Below are positions 7,642 to 16,459 of a stretch of 64,000 nt of DNA, piece after piece (the stretch's first letter is position 1; the number at the start of each line of letters is the position of its first letter). The translations under genes were made by a program, and so were the position numbers. The notes under the pieces were generated by a model. The model did no database searches, was not told the DNA's origin, and saw nothing but the letters and a program-made list of their open reading frames with translations. Location: contig NZ_JBHZOL010000004.1 of assembly GCF_042788235.1 (NCBI RefSeq), positions 100,063-164,062 of the forward strand. Reading direction: 5' to 3'. Source of the DNA: Sphaerothrix epifaneia. Lineage in GTDB: Bacteria; Cyanobacteriota; Cyanobacteriia; Phormidesmidales; Phormidesmidaceae.

Positions 7642-9498
7642 CTAGCTTTGGTGCAGTTGCTCCAAAGGCCAGTTCAACACAATTAGCGGCGGATAGCTCA
7701 GGCGCAGGTAGGCAAAGACATGGTGCTGTAACCGCCCTAAACGGTTGTTCACCTGAATCACCTCTAAGTGCATCAAAGAAGCTAGCAGCCGCGTTGGGCT
7801 ACGGGTTTCGCTAGAACTGCTGCCCGTTAGGCGTAACCAGTTTGTCAGGCTGTTGGGCAGCTCAGTGCTAAAGCGAATCGGCAAGTTGGGCGTAGACATC
7901 GACTGGGCATAGGCCGCACTTAGAAAGGGAGCATAAAGGTCGGCCTCAGCGGTTTGCTGTTTGACAAAGCTGAGCAGAAGCCCTTGCAAAAATTGCCGCA
8001 CATTTTGAGTTTCTTCGCCCTGCAACTCTGGCATAAAGGGAATCTGCTGTAGCGCGGGATTGATATTGTCAGGGTCGCCTACGCTTAGATGGGTGCCGCC
8101 AATCACTGCTACTAGGTACTTTGGCCCTGCTAGCTGAGAAAAGGGTCTAATTTGTTGCTTAATCGTTGGGGTGACGCCGTCGTTGGTGCTAGTCAAGATC
8201 AAGGTGGGAACCGTTACTTGCGCTAGCCCCTGGCGGCCAAACAAGTCGCCGATGATCGGATTCATCGCCACCACTTGCTGAATTCGATCATCGCTTAGAT
8301 CGCCGCTATAGCGCGGCAGGTCTACCGCCGCACATTGCAGCCAATCGGCGGGGGAGAGTCCTACCGGCACGAGGTCGCTACAGGCACGCTGTAAGGCGCG
8401 AATATCGAGCGGAGCCCCTGCCAGGGCTAACCCCGTGTAGCCGCCCAGTGAGTGGCCAATGAGCGTTACCTGATCGGTGTTGAGCTTGCCCCGCAGCGCA
8501 AAGGAATGGCGATTGAGTCTGGCTAGCTCGTCTAACACAAAGCTGACGTCTTTGGGGCGATCGATAAATTCTGTGGCAGGCAGAATGCGGCTGGGTTCGC
8601 GGCTAGCTCTGGGGTCTAACTCAGTGGCAGAAAGCGCGGCTACGTTGCTACCAGGATGCTCGATCGCCACTACGGTTAAACCGTGAGAAGCCAGATGTTT
8701 GGCTACGTAAGCCAAAAAGCGGCGATCGGCTCCAAACCCATGAGAAAGCACGACCAAGGGCCCGGTGCTTTGTTCGCTCCAGTAAATATCAACTGGGACG
8801 ATGCGATCGCGATCGCGATCGCGTAGCCGTAATTCCCACTGTTCAACTGTTGCTGGCCCAGGAGCCGCCGGGTCAAAAGTGCTGGGCAAAGGATCAATTT
8901 CTTCGTCAACCAGTTCGTAGTCTAAAACGCTACCCAAAGCGTGACTTTCTAACCGCGATAAGTTGAGTTGAGAAATTAGCGCGATCGCTGCACTGGCATC
9001 AACTTCAAGGTTTTCTTGGGGCAACGCTCTCAAAATACCCAGCACACTCAGCCCATCGGTACTCATTGCGGCCAAGCGAATAGCCGCCCGCAACTGGTCT
9101 ACGGAGAGATCAGGGGCAATGGTTGAGAGGGTGTTGAGCAGCATTTCCCCATTAGCCGACTGCAAAATATCGTCAATAATGCGATCGCTAATGTCTGGAT
9201 TAAGTGACAGCTGATTTTGCAAAACCTGCCGTACTTGAGGTGTCAACACAGTGCGATAAAGCCGGAGTCTGGGTGGCACTTCACCCGTGCGGGCAAACGC
9301 TTCTAAATCTTCTACCTCAATGGTTTGAGCAATTGGCCCAATCCGAATGGTGAGGCGGTTGAGCGCAATTCCTGGCGATCTCAAGCTCCACGCTGTCGCC
9401 AGGATGCTCCCAATCAGTAAAGAGCTACCCCATTTCCAGGCGTATTGTTTTAAGCGAAGCTGGCGGACAAACGTCTTGGCTAGAAACAAAAGCTGCAC
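7642..9498 (-). CDS. DUF1400-type alpha/beta hydrolase
   Basis: A 618-residue protein with an N-terminal signal anchor (about 19-45), a helical DUF1400-like region typical of cyanobacteria (about 45-170), and a C-terminal alpha/beta hydrolase domain. That domain shows LSHGFGADRRF (oxyanion loop), the nucleophile elbow GHSLGG near residue 347 and a late IGGTHLS histidine. It resembles lipase / platelet-activating-factor acetylhydrolase-like enzymes; the substrate is unknown. It is probably exported or periplasm-facing. A run of alternating Asp-Arg near residue 228 is encoded by three overlapping HIP1 octamers (8803-8822). The tail of about 90 residues after the catalytic His contains no recognised domain. 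Confidence 0.85.
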   Translation of the reverse strand: MQLLFLAKTFVRQLRLKQYAWKWGSSLLIGSILATAWSLRSPGIALNRLTIRIGPIAQTIEVEDLEAFARTGEVPPRLRLYRTVLTPQVRQVLQNQLSLNPDISDRIIDDILQSANGEMLLNTLSTIAPDLSVDQLRAAIRLAAMSTDGLSVLGILRALPQENLEVDASAAIALISQLNLSRLESHALGSVLDYELVDEEIDPLPSTFDPAAPGPATVEQWELRLRDRDRDRIVPVDIYWSEQSTGPLVVLSHGFGADRRFLAYVAKHLASHGLTVVAIEHPGSNVAALSATELDPRASREPSRILPATEFIDRPKDVSFVLDELARLNRHSFALRGKLNTDQVTLIGHSLGGYTGLALAGAPLDIRALQRACSDLVPVGLSPADWLQCAAVDLPRYSGDLSDDRIQQVVAMNPIIGDLFGRQGLAQVTVPTLILTSTNDGVTPTIKQQIRPFSQLAGPKYLVAVIGGTHLSVGDPDNINPALQQIPFMPELQGEETQNVRQFLQGLLLSFVKQQTAEADLYAPFLSAAYAQSMSTPNLPIRFSTELPNSLTNWLRLTGSSSSETRSPTRLLASLMHLEVIQVNNRLGRLQHHVFAYLRLSYPPLIVLNWPLEQLHQS

Positions 9499-9664
9499 AG
9501 TTCTTTCAATCGTATAGGACTAGATGAAGTAAGCAGGCTAGTGCATCAACTCCGCTACATGAGCAAATCTAAAGCAAGCCCTATCATTACAACAATTTAA
9601 TCGACGAAAATAGTAAATGTGGAGAGCCCAGCATCAAGTTTTTTATCAATTGGGACTCAATGCC

Positions 9665-10156
9665 ATGCCTAAACACCTGATTGGCGTCATGGGGCCGGGG
9701 AACGGCGCTAGCCCCTTAGTGGAAGAGACTGCCTACGCCTTAGGGCAGCACATTGCTCGTCGAGGCTGGGTTTTGCTTACGGGGGGGCGTAATGTTGGCG
9801 TTATGGACGCGGCCAGCCGGGGTGCCCAGTCTGCGGGTGGTTTAACCGTGGGCATTTTGCCGACAGCCGACACCACCGTCCTTTCACCAGCGGTAGACAT
9901 CCCGATATTGACCGATTTGGGCAACGCTAGAAACAATCTCAACGTCCTCTCTAGCCAGGTAGTGGTGGCCTGTGGTATTGGTTTGGGAACCGTTTCTGAA
10001 ATCGCGTTAGCCTTGAAGGTGGGTAAGCCAGTTATTTTTATGCGTGTGCCCGCTGAAGCAGTGGCTTTTTTTGCCAGACTCTCGGTTCACTCGCTAACGG
10101 CAACTGATTCTGTCAAAACCGCGATCGCCTGGATTGACGAACAGTTGCGGCTATAA
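9665..10156 (+). CDS. LOG/lysine decarboxylase-like Rossmann protein (TIGR00725-like)
   Basis: SLOG-superfamily Rossmann protein of 163 residues. Seen: GVMGPG near the start, LLTGGRNVGVMDAASRGA and a GLGTVSEIALAL helix, the positions where LOG nucleotide phosphoribohydrolases have GGxGT and PGGxGT. The second motif lacks the full PGG, so cytokinin-riboside phosphoribohydrolase activity is doubtful; nucleotide binding is a safer inference. The frame is open from TTG/ATG 9617, but ATG 9665 puts the first beta strand at the N-terminus as in relatives. It is monocistronic. Confidence 0.8.
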   Translation: MPKHLIGVMGPGNGASPLVEETAYALGQHIARRGWVLLTGGRNVGVMDAASRGAQSAGGLTVGILPTADTTVLSPAVDIPILTDLGNARNNLNVLSSQVVVACGIGLGTVSEIALALKVGKPVIFMRVPAEAVAFFARLSVHSLTATDSVKTAIAWIDEQLRL

Positions 10157-10567
10157 TCCTCTAGCCCGGCTAACAGGGTAGGTAGAAAGCGGGCATTCCA
10201 CAGTTGTCAGTTGAACGGTTGCCAGGTGAACGGTAGTGGCTGCTCTTAACGTTCTAGCTGCTTGTGCCCTAGCCGGAGAACCGTCAACCGCTCAGCCCTC
10301 GCGGCCTAAAAACGAGTAAGAGAATGAGCGCAAACACCGGGAATGCTGTCGGTATTGCCTCAGGTTGAGCCAGCGACGCCAAACAGAAATCTGGCATTCT
10401 CTGCTGATTGGAAGTTGAAAACACCGAGACGATAAGCTTAGCTGAATAAAAACTCGGCGTAACTTCTGTAATTTTTCTGGCTCACACGGCTCAAGCCGCC
10501 AGGGAAAAATGAGAGTACTGGACGCGCTCGGATGGCTTTTACATTGTTATTTTATGGTGAGGTTTCT
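10157..10567. other. Non-coding gap before the DUF7219-like gene
   Basis: A 411-nt spacer. It holds an imperfect hairpin CTGGC ... GCCAG near 10480-10506, about 60 nt before the next start, with a nested GGCT/AGCC. I see no ORF with coding character, no tRNA and no clear promoter pair. Confidence 0.5.
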
Positions 10568-10831
10568 ATGGTTAATCCCAATTCTCGTGATAAAGAAGAC
10601 TTTCTCTATCCGCGTAGTAAATATCGAGGCGAATTTACCCCCGGCAACTTAGCGTTTAACGCCAACCTGCAAGAGTTTGCGCAGCGGGTGGTGATTATTT
10701 GTGGTTTAGAAACAGGGGGTAAGCTTAGCCCCATTCAGGCTTACGACGAAATTAAAGGGCTTTGGAAACAGCTTAAAAGCTCTAAGCAAAACCTGCTAGA
10801 TGACATGCAAGATGGCCCAGACCAGCAGTAA
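10568..10831 (+). CDS. Conserved small cyanobacterial protein (DUF7219-like)
   Basis: An 87-residue soluble protein with no membrane segment. The core FLYPRSKYRGEFTP ... LAFNANLQEFAQR ... LETGGKLSP ... YDEIKGLWKQLK matches, from memory, a conserved cyanobacterial family now called DUF7219; the function is not known to me. ATG 10568 is chosen over the upstream 10532 because GGTGAGG sits five bases before it. It is probably monocistronic, with a long inverted repeat directly at its stop codon. Confidence 0.8.
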   Translation: MVNPNSRDKEDFLYPRSKYRGEFTPGNLAFNANLQEFAQRVVIICGLETGGKLSPIQAYDEIKGLWKQLKSSKQNLLDDMQDGPDQQ

Positions 10832-10883
10832 ACGGCTGCGTAGCAAAAAGCTTTCTTGCCAAACTGTCAATACTGCAGCCGTT
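10831..10883 (+). terminator. Long-loop inverted repeat after the DUF7219-like gene
   Basis: The perfect 9-bp arms AACGGCTGC (10831-10839) and GCAGCCGTT (10875-10883) begin inside the TAA stop codon. The 35-nt loop is unusually long and no T run follows, so this is only a possible terminator or 3'-end stabiliser. Confidence 0.3.
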
Positions 10884-10978
10884 GAAACCTCAGAGGTCGC
10901 CGCTCAAGCCCCGGTTCAAAGGCAAACCCACCGCCGTCTTGTTGCCGCTTTTGCAGTTTCGATCGCAGTTGTCTAGCT

Positions 10979-12094
10979 TCAACAGGCAAAGTAATCGCTG
11001 ACAATTTGCTCAATGCGCTGAGCCGCTTGACCATCCCCAAAAGGGTTGACGGCTTTAGCCATTGCTTCGTAAGCGGCAGGCTGTATTAGCAGTGCTGCCG
11101 CCGCCGCCTGAATGTGTTCGGCTTGGGTGCCCACTAACTTAGCGGTGCCAGCCGCGATCGCCTCTGGTCGTTCCGTTGTTTCTCGCAGCACCAAGACAGG
11201 TTTACCCAGGCCAGGGGCTTCTTCTTGCAAACCCCCTGAATCTGTGAGTAACAAATAGCAGCGCTGCATTGCCCCGACCAGTTCGGCGTAGTCCAGCGGT
11301 TCAGTTAAAAAGGCTCTGGGATGGTCACCCAGTAGGGCTGTTAAGGGTTCCCGCACCGTCGGGTTGCGGTGCAAAGGCAGCAACAGCGCCGTATCGGGAA
11401 ACTGATTCAAAATGCTCAAAAAGCTCTGGCCGATCTGCTGCAAAGGCGCACCCCAGTTTTCGCGACGGTGGACGGTTGCTAGCAACACCCGATGCTTAGA
11501 CCAATCTAGCCCCGCAATTGGGCACTCAGGCTGTTTGGCCGCCACCTGCAAAAGGGCGTCAATAACGGTGTTGCCCGTTTGGTGGATGTGCCCTACGACG
11601 CCAGCGCGTTGCAAATTTTCAACGGCAGTAGCGGTGGGGGCAAAGTGAAGCTGGGCTAGCTGCGAAATCAAACGCCGATTGGCTTCTTCCGGATAGGGGT
11701 TATAAAGGTCATCAGTTCGTAAGCCAGCCTCAACGTGGCCAACGGCAATTTTTTGATAAAAAGCGGCTAGCGTGGCTGAAAACGCGGTTGTAGTATCACC
11801 CTGCACCAGCACTAGCTGCGGCGACAACTGCTGAAAGAGCCGCTCCAGCCCTTGTAGGCTGCGGCAGGTAATATCAGTTAAACTCTGGCGCGGCTGCATG
11901 ATTTCTAAATCGCCGTCTGCTTGCAGGTTGAAGAGATCCATCACCTGCTGCACCATTTCTCGGTGCTGCCCGGTCAAAATGACCTGGGTGCTAAACTGGG
12001 GGCTTTGCTGAAACTGCTGAATGACCGGAGCTAACTTAATGGCTTCCGGTCGAGTGCCGAGAGTAATACAGATACGAATGGGCGAATCAGACAT
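10979..12094 (-). CDS. wecB: UDP-N-acetylglucosamine 2-epimerase (non-hydrolysing)
   Basis: Interconverts UDP-GlcNAc and UDP-ManNAc for surface polysaccharides. The 371-residue length is typical. Family motifs seen: GTRPEAIKLAPVI near the start, QGDTTTAFSATLAAFY, HVEAGLRT, YPEEANRRL and TDSGGLQEEAPGLGKPVLVLR near the end. Product supply for lipopolysaccharide, sheath or other envelope glycans is the family role; no glycan cluster surrounds it here. It lies alone on the minus strand between two plus-strand genes. Confidence 0.95.
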   Translation of the reverse strand: MSDSPIRICITLGTRPEAIKLAPVIQQFQQSPQFSTQVILTGQHREMVQQVMDLFNLQADGDLEIMQPRQSLTDITCRSLQGLERLFQQLSPQLVLVQGDTTTAFSATLAAFYQKIAVGHVEAGLRTDDLYNPYPEEANRRLISQLAQLHFAPTATAVENLQRAGVVGHIHQTGNTVIDALLQVAAKQPECPIAGLDWSKHRVLLATVHRRENWGAPLQQIGQSFLSILNQFPDTALLLPLHRNPTVREPLTALLGDHPRAFLTEPLDYAELVGAMQRCYLLLTDSGGLQEEAPGLGKPVLVLRETTERPEAIAAGTAKLVGTQAEHIQAAAAALLIQPAAYEAMAKAVNPFGDGQAAQRIEQIVSDYFAC

Positions 12095-12256
12095 AGCCTT
12101 GGAAATTCAACTCACCTATCATGGCATGTCTGGGAACCTGCTTGAGGTGGGCTGCTTGAAAAAGCGCTGACGAACCTGCTTTGATACCTAGAGGACGGTT
12201 TTTGCTCTTTGCAGACAGCCCTGTTTGCTGTCCTTGTTTACTTCAGGCTAATTGCT

Positions 12257-12733
12257 ATGCCCACTGCGATCGCTTTAGATCAAGCCAGCCTCAATACATT
12301 GGATCTTACCCCTGCTCAAACGGTATTAGACCCTTTATTGTCTGACTTAGATCCAGTCCATCAGGCCATTAATCTCCGCTTTGAAATTCACTATCCGCGT
12401 GATCCAAGCGATCCGCGTGAACTCTCAGAAATTCCAGAAGTGCGGCTTTGGTTTATTCGCCTAGATACAATTTATCCCTGGCTACCGCTGATTTTAGATT
12501 GGGAAGCAGGCGAACTGGGGCGCTACGCAGCCATGCTGGTTCCTCATCAGTTTAGCCCCCGCGAAGGCATTCGCTACAACCCGGAAGCTTTGGAAATTTT
12601 CGTCATGCAAAAAATTTTTGTGATTACTCGCTGGTTAAAAGAGCAGGGAATTGAAGGCCACACTAGGCTCAAGTTTATGACTCAGATGCTTGGCTACGAG
12701 CTAGATGACGCCTTTTTTGAGTTTGTCGCCTAA
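12257..12733 (+). CDS. crr6: CRR6-family NdhI maturation factor
   Basis: A 158-residue soluble protein of the CRR6 (DUF1817) family, which in plants and cyanobacteria helps assemble the NdhI subunit into the NDH-1 complex. Recognised from the central YPRDP..PRELSEIPEVRLWFIRLD, WLPLILDWEAGELGRYAAMLVPHQFS and the C-terminal LGYELDD.FF segment. ATG 12257 is preferred to the upstream TTG 12209, since the extra 16 residues are hydrophobic and not family-like. It ends 5 nt from the convergent cruG stop. Confidence 0.85.
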   Translation: MPTAIALDQASLNTLDLTPAQTVLDPLLSDLDPVHQAINLRFEIHYPRDPSDPRELSEIPEVRLWFIRLDTIYPWLPLILDWEAGELGRYAAMLVPHQFSPREGIRYNPEALEIFVMQKIFVITRWLKEQGIEGHTRLKFMTQMLGYELDDAFFEFVA

Positions 12734-12738
12734 ACACA

Positions 12739-13968
12739 TCAGCGATCGCGCGACGCTGCAAATCCCTGGTAGCGGCGTCCGCGCCACTGGGTGGGCGTTT
12801 GAGTGGAAGAGAGATAAATGCGATAAACCGCCAGTAGGTCAGCCAGCGGCGATAGCCAAAAAGCCCACTTAGCCTGGGCTTGGCTGAAGTCATAGGAAGC
12901 GGCGATGGCAAAATTTAAGGCTATTCGTATCAATATCAGACTGAGATTAAGACCCAATGCGATCGCCAAAACGGGCGATCGCAGATCTAAGCACCAGCTT
13001 GCCATCAGCAGCGGGAGCAGCAGCCAGGGTAAGCCCTGCACGGCTGAGAGAAACCACAAATCACCCCACTTTTGCGCCGCTGAAGCCGCGTCTTTTAAGT
13101 CCAGCGATCGGCCCCATTCTCGCCAGGTTTCGGCGGCTCCTTCATACATACGCACCTTGAGCAAGTGAGCGCCATCGAGAAAGCCAACTTTGGCACCGTG
13201 AGCAGCAGCCTGTCGTGCCAGCGTCACATCGTCACAAAAAGAACGGCGGGCACTGCTGTAGCCCCCCATTTCAACTAACAGCGATTGCCGACAGAGAAAA
13301 CACTGGCCGTTAGCCATCACTCGTTCAGGCGGCGTTAACCCATTACCAGCAGGCCCAAAGCGATAGATGAGTGTCATCAACAGCGCTGGCTGTAGCCACA
13401 ACTCGCCAGCGTGCTTGAGGATAAAACGAGGCGCAAGAGAGACTAAATCGTAGCCCTGCGTTTCAGCCGTCCGCACCAAAGCCGCCACCAGACCCGGTTG
13501 CGGGTAGGTATCAGCATCAATGCCCAAAATCCAGCGACTGGCGGCATCGCTATGCAAAAAGCCAGTTTGTAGCGCCCAAGGCCGACCTACCCAATCAGGC
13601 GGCAGCGCCGCATCCCTCAGTAACCGTACCCTCGGATCTTTAGCCGCCACCGACTTAACCAGGTCTGGTGTGCCATCATCCGAGTGGCTATCGACAACTA
13701 AGATCTCTCGGACTTCGTAGGTTTGCTGCCCTAACCCGGCCAAACACGGCCCAACCCGGCCAACCTCATTCAGCGTCGGCACAATGACGCTAACGGTGCC
13801 CAGCAAATCTAGCGTAGGCCGTTGGGGTTGCAGCGGTGGCTGGCGAGTTGGCCCCTGCATTAGCCGAGCTAACAGTAAAGCCACGGCTGGAAGCTGGTAA
13901 GCCAAAACCAGCAGCGCTCCAGCGCTCAAAGCGATCACCCCATCAAAGTCAGGCTGCAAAATCAACAA
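12739..13968 (-). CDS. cruG: Carotenoid glycosyltransferase CruG-like (GT2)
   Basis: Family 2 glycosyltransferase of 409 residues with an N-terminal membrane helix (about 10-33), the GT-A core VIVPTLNEVGRVGPCL, the metal-binding LGIDADTYPQPG and a C-terminal pair of hydrophobic segments (about 315-365). Adjacency to cruF, 9 nt away on the same strand, reproduces the known cruF-cruG pair in which CruG adds the sugar to the 2' hydroxyl of myxol. The role is inferred from this context together with the fold. A generic 4,4'-diaponeurosporenoate-type glycosyltransferase annotation is the alternative. Confidence 0.82.
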   Translation of the reverse strand: MLILQPDFDGVIALSAGALLVLAYQLPAVALLLARLMQGPTRQPPLQPQRPTLDLLGTVSVIVPTLNEVGRVGPCLAGLGQQTYEVREILVVDSHSDDGTPDLVKSVAAKDPRVRLLRDAALPPDWVGRPWALQTGFLHSDAASRWILGIDADTYPQPGLVAALVRTAETQGYDLVSLAPRFILKHAGELWLQPALLMTLIYRFGPAGNGLTPPERVMANGQCFLCRQSLLVEMGGYSSARRSFCDDVTLARQAAAHGAKVGFLDGAHLLKVRMYEGAAETWREWGRSLDLKDAASAAQKWGDLWFLSAVQGLPWLLLPLLMASWCLDLRSPVLAIALGLNLSLILIRIALNFAIAASYDFSQAQAKWAFWLSPLADLLAVYRIYLSSTQTPTQWRGRRYQGFAASRDR

Positions 13969-13977
13969 TTGTCCAAA

Positions 13978-14940
13978 CTATTTGTGGGGAATTGCCCCTA
14001 CGGGCGGAGAAATTTCATCGTCTTGAGTAAAGGCTTGCATCTGGCTACCCTGCCACGGGGTTAGTTCGGGTGTCACCATAAACCAGCACAGCACCGCCGG
14101 AATGGCCCCTGCTGCTAGCCCCAACAAGACGGGTACGGTAATGCCAGAACCCAAACTCATCAGCATTGCAAAGGCAAAATTAGCCAAATAAACAGCCAAG
14201 GGCGTTGTTAGCTGCGATCGCGTTAAACGCTGTACGGGTTGTTGTCCTCGCCAGAGAAAAGCCGCCACGCTCATAAACAAAGCGCCAGTGCCCAACCAGC
14301 CTGCAAAGTTTTGATAAGGCATACCAAAGAAAGCCCCTGGCCGATGCCAAAACCAAAAGGGCATTGCCGTTTGACTCATGGCGGGATCTAAAACAAAATC
14401 CCACGAGGTCAGCAACCCTGCCCCCAGCAAAATACTGCCGACCTGCCAAACCCCGGTGGGTAGCCACAGACCATCGCGCAGTCGCTGCTGGCAAGACAAG
14501 CCAGAACGGGCTAGCAAGTAAGCTGAAAAGCCTAAGTAAAACCAGGATAGAGGAATGGTAAAGGGAACTAACCCAGCAATTTTGTAACCTAAACCATTGA
14601 GATAGCTGTAATGCCCAAAGGGAAAACCAGTGCTCGTGCCAAGCAGTTCGCTACTGAGGGAAATTGTCAACGCTGGAATCATAAAGCCCAGTAAAGTCCG
14701 CAATCCCAACAACCGATAGCCATACAAGCCAACGGCGATCGCGCCTAAAACGATATAAACAACGCCCCCGCCTGCCATACTCCAGCGAAACATCAGTGGG
14801 CCTGCTGGAATATTGGCTAAAAACTCAGGATGAGGCATCACCCAAAGCAGTCCAGCCAAGCCAAACGCCATAGAGACAATATGCCCCCACAAGCAAAACC
14901 GCTCAATTGCCATTAATCGATTCATTACAATTTCCCGCAT
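13978..14940 (-). CDS. cruF: Carotenoid 1',2'-hydratase CruF
   Basis: Polytopic membrane protein of about 320 residues, family DUF422 / bisanhydrobacterioruberin hydratase-like. In cyanobacteria CruF hydrates gamma-carotene as an early step to myxoxanthophyll. Seen: about seven hydrophobic segments, the GTSTGFPFGHYSY motif and DPAMS..FWFWHRPGAFFGMPYQNFAGW typical of this family. The frame begins with GTG 14943, but ATG 14940 is adjacent and preferred. It is upstream of and cotranscribed with cruG. Carotenoid glycosides of this type act in membranes and photoprotection. Confidence 0.88.
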   Translation of the reverse strand: MREIVMNRLMAIERFCLWGHIVSMAFGLAGLLWVMPHPEFLANIPAGPLMFRWSMAGGGVVYIVLGAIAVGLYGYRLLGLRTLLGFMIPALTISLSSELLGTSTGFPFGHYSYLNGLGYKIAGLVPFTIPLSWFYLGFSAYLLARSGLSCQQRLRDGLWLPTGVWQVGSILLGAGLLTSWDFVLDPAMSQTAMPFWFWHRPGAFFGMPYQNFAGWLGTGALFMSVAAFLWRGQQPVQRLTRSQLTTPLAVYLANFAFAMLMSLGSGITVPVLLGLAAGAIPAVLCWFMVTPELTPWQGSQMQAFTQDDEISPPVGAIPHK

Positions 14941-15198
14941 CACACTGCACTGAGGCTAGCTTTTGTCCGTAACACTTTTTGTCAGAGAAAAGGCATTTCT
15001 GAGATCGTGCCTCAAATTATAAGTTTTGTAAACAGTTGATGAAGTTTCCGGTGGGTTGGCAGAAGCCGTTAAGGTCTGATTCAGCCTCTTAAGGGGTAAG
15101 GCGAAGGCAGCGCTAAGAATTTTAGCGGCATTTCCCCATCGTTCTATAGACTCTTTATCAGGAATCTCTGTGTAATTTCAGCCCAGTGAGGAAGTTCG

Positions 15199-16368
15199 GT
15201 GAGTGTAGGAATTGCTTTTTTGATGGGTGTGATCGTCATCCTTGTCGGGGTGGCGATCGCGATTGAGTCTCAATATCGGCGGCGACCCGGAAATGCGCTG
15301 GCGTTTGTCGCAGGTCAGTGGAATTTAGAAACTTACTCCCCCAATCACTATGTCATTGTCGGCGAACCGCAGCTAGTGAATCAAACGCGATCGCTCGAAA
15401 TCATGGTACCGGAGGTTGAGGTTGAAGCCACGCTGCTCTCCGGCAATTCCTTAGAGGCGGTAAAGCTGCAAACCCGCCTGATACCTCGTCATCCCGACGC
15501 CCCTGCCCGTGCCGACAACTACTGGTTTGGCTACATCGTCAAAGTAGGCAAAACGACGCAGATGGAAATTACCGTCGATATCCAGGGGCCAGATCTGACT
15601 CGGCTCAAAGCCCTATGGCTGCGCGTTCATTATGTCACTTACGGCCCTCAAGGGCGCATTCCTAAAACAGGTCATGTGATTGTGCCACTCCAGTTTCCTG
15701 ACCCGGAAGCGGCCAAAAACTGGCGCAGTACCGAAGTTGCTGAGCGCCTACCCGTTGCCACCCACCTGCTCACCCATTTAGACGATCCGGTAGCGGTGGT
15801 AAAGCGTTACGTCATGCCCCACGCCAAAGCCGGAGACATTGTTACTATAGGAGAGACACCTGTTGCCATCATGCAGGGGCGCTGGCGGCATCCGTCAACG
15901 GTAAAACCGGGCTGGGTGGCGCGGCGGTTGTGCTATTACTTTATGCCAACTTCTAGCTTGGCAACGGCCTGCGGTATGCAAACTCTGGTAGATATCGTTG
16001 GCCCGTGGCGGGTTGTCTATGCTTTTGTTGCCGGGGCGATCGCCAAGCAAGTTTTGGGTAAACCCGGTATGTTTTATCAGCTTGCCGGAGAACAAGCCCG
16101 ACTGATTGACGATGTTACTGGCACGCTCCCCCCTTACGATCAATTTATCGTCCTGGGGCCAAGCCAGCCAGAGCAGGTAGTTACCGCTATTTTGCAGGAA
16201 ACAGGACTAGAAGCCGCCATTGTAGACGTCAACGACTTGAAAGCAGTTAAGATATTGGCATCGACTCCGGGTGTTGATCCAGAAGCCCTCAGCCAAGCTT
16301 TGATTGATAACCCAGCCGGTAATGCTGATGAGCAAACCCCCTTAGTGCTGATTCGACCCAAAATTTAG
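15199..16368 (+). CDS. Membrane-anchored CofE-like (F420-0:gamma-glutamyl ligase-like) protein
   Basis: A 389-residue protein with one N-terminal helix (about 5-24), a beta-rich region about 35-175 with no recognised domain, and a C-terminal region (about 185-389) related to coenzyme F420-0:gamma-glutamyl ligase. In that region AGDIVTIGETPVAIMQGR parallels the CofE GD..V..K..S..EGR segment, and IDDVTGTLPP follows. The lysine of the CofE strand is not evident, so ligase activity is doubtful. No other F420 gene is in the window. GTG 15199 is the only plausible start before the helix. Function unknown. Confidence 0.7.
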   Translation: MSVGIAFLMGVIVILVGVAIAIESQYRRRPGNALAFVAGQWNLETYSPNHYVIVGEPQLVNQTRSLEIMVPEVEVEATLLSGNSLEAVKLQTRLIPRHPDAPARADNYWFGYIVKVGKTTQMEITVDIQGPDLTRLKALWLRVHYVTYGPQGRIPKTGHVIVPLQFPDPEAAKNWRSTEVAERLPVATHLLTHLDDPVAVVKRYVMPHAKAGDIVTIGETPVAIMQGRWRHPSTVKPGWVARRLCYYFMPTSSLATACGMQTLVDIVGPWRVVYAFVAGAIAKQVLGKPGMFYQLAGEQARLIDDVTGTLPPYDQFIVLGPSQPEQVVTAILQETGLEAAIVDVNDLKAVKILASTPGVDPEALSQALIDNPAGNADEQTPLVLIRPKI

Positions 16369-16459
16369 GAATAATTATTCGGGCTGATACTCTTTAGCCC
16401 CCAGCCACTCCGCATCTGGTCGCATCGCCGCCCTTAGTTCTCTCACCCTAACGCACCTT

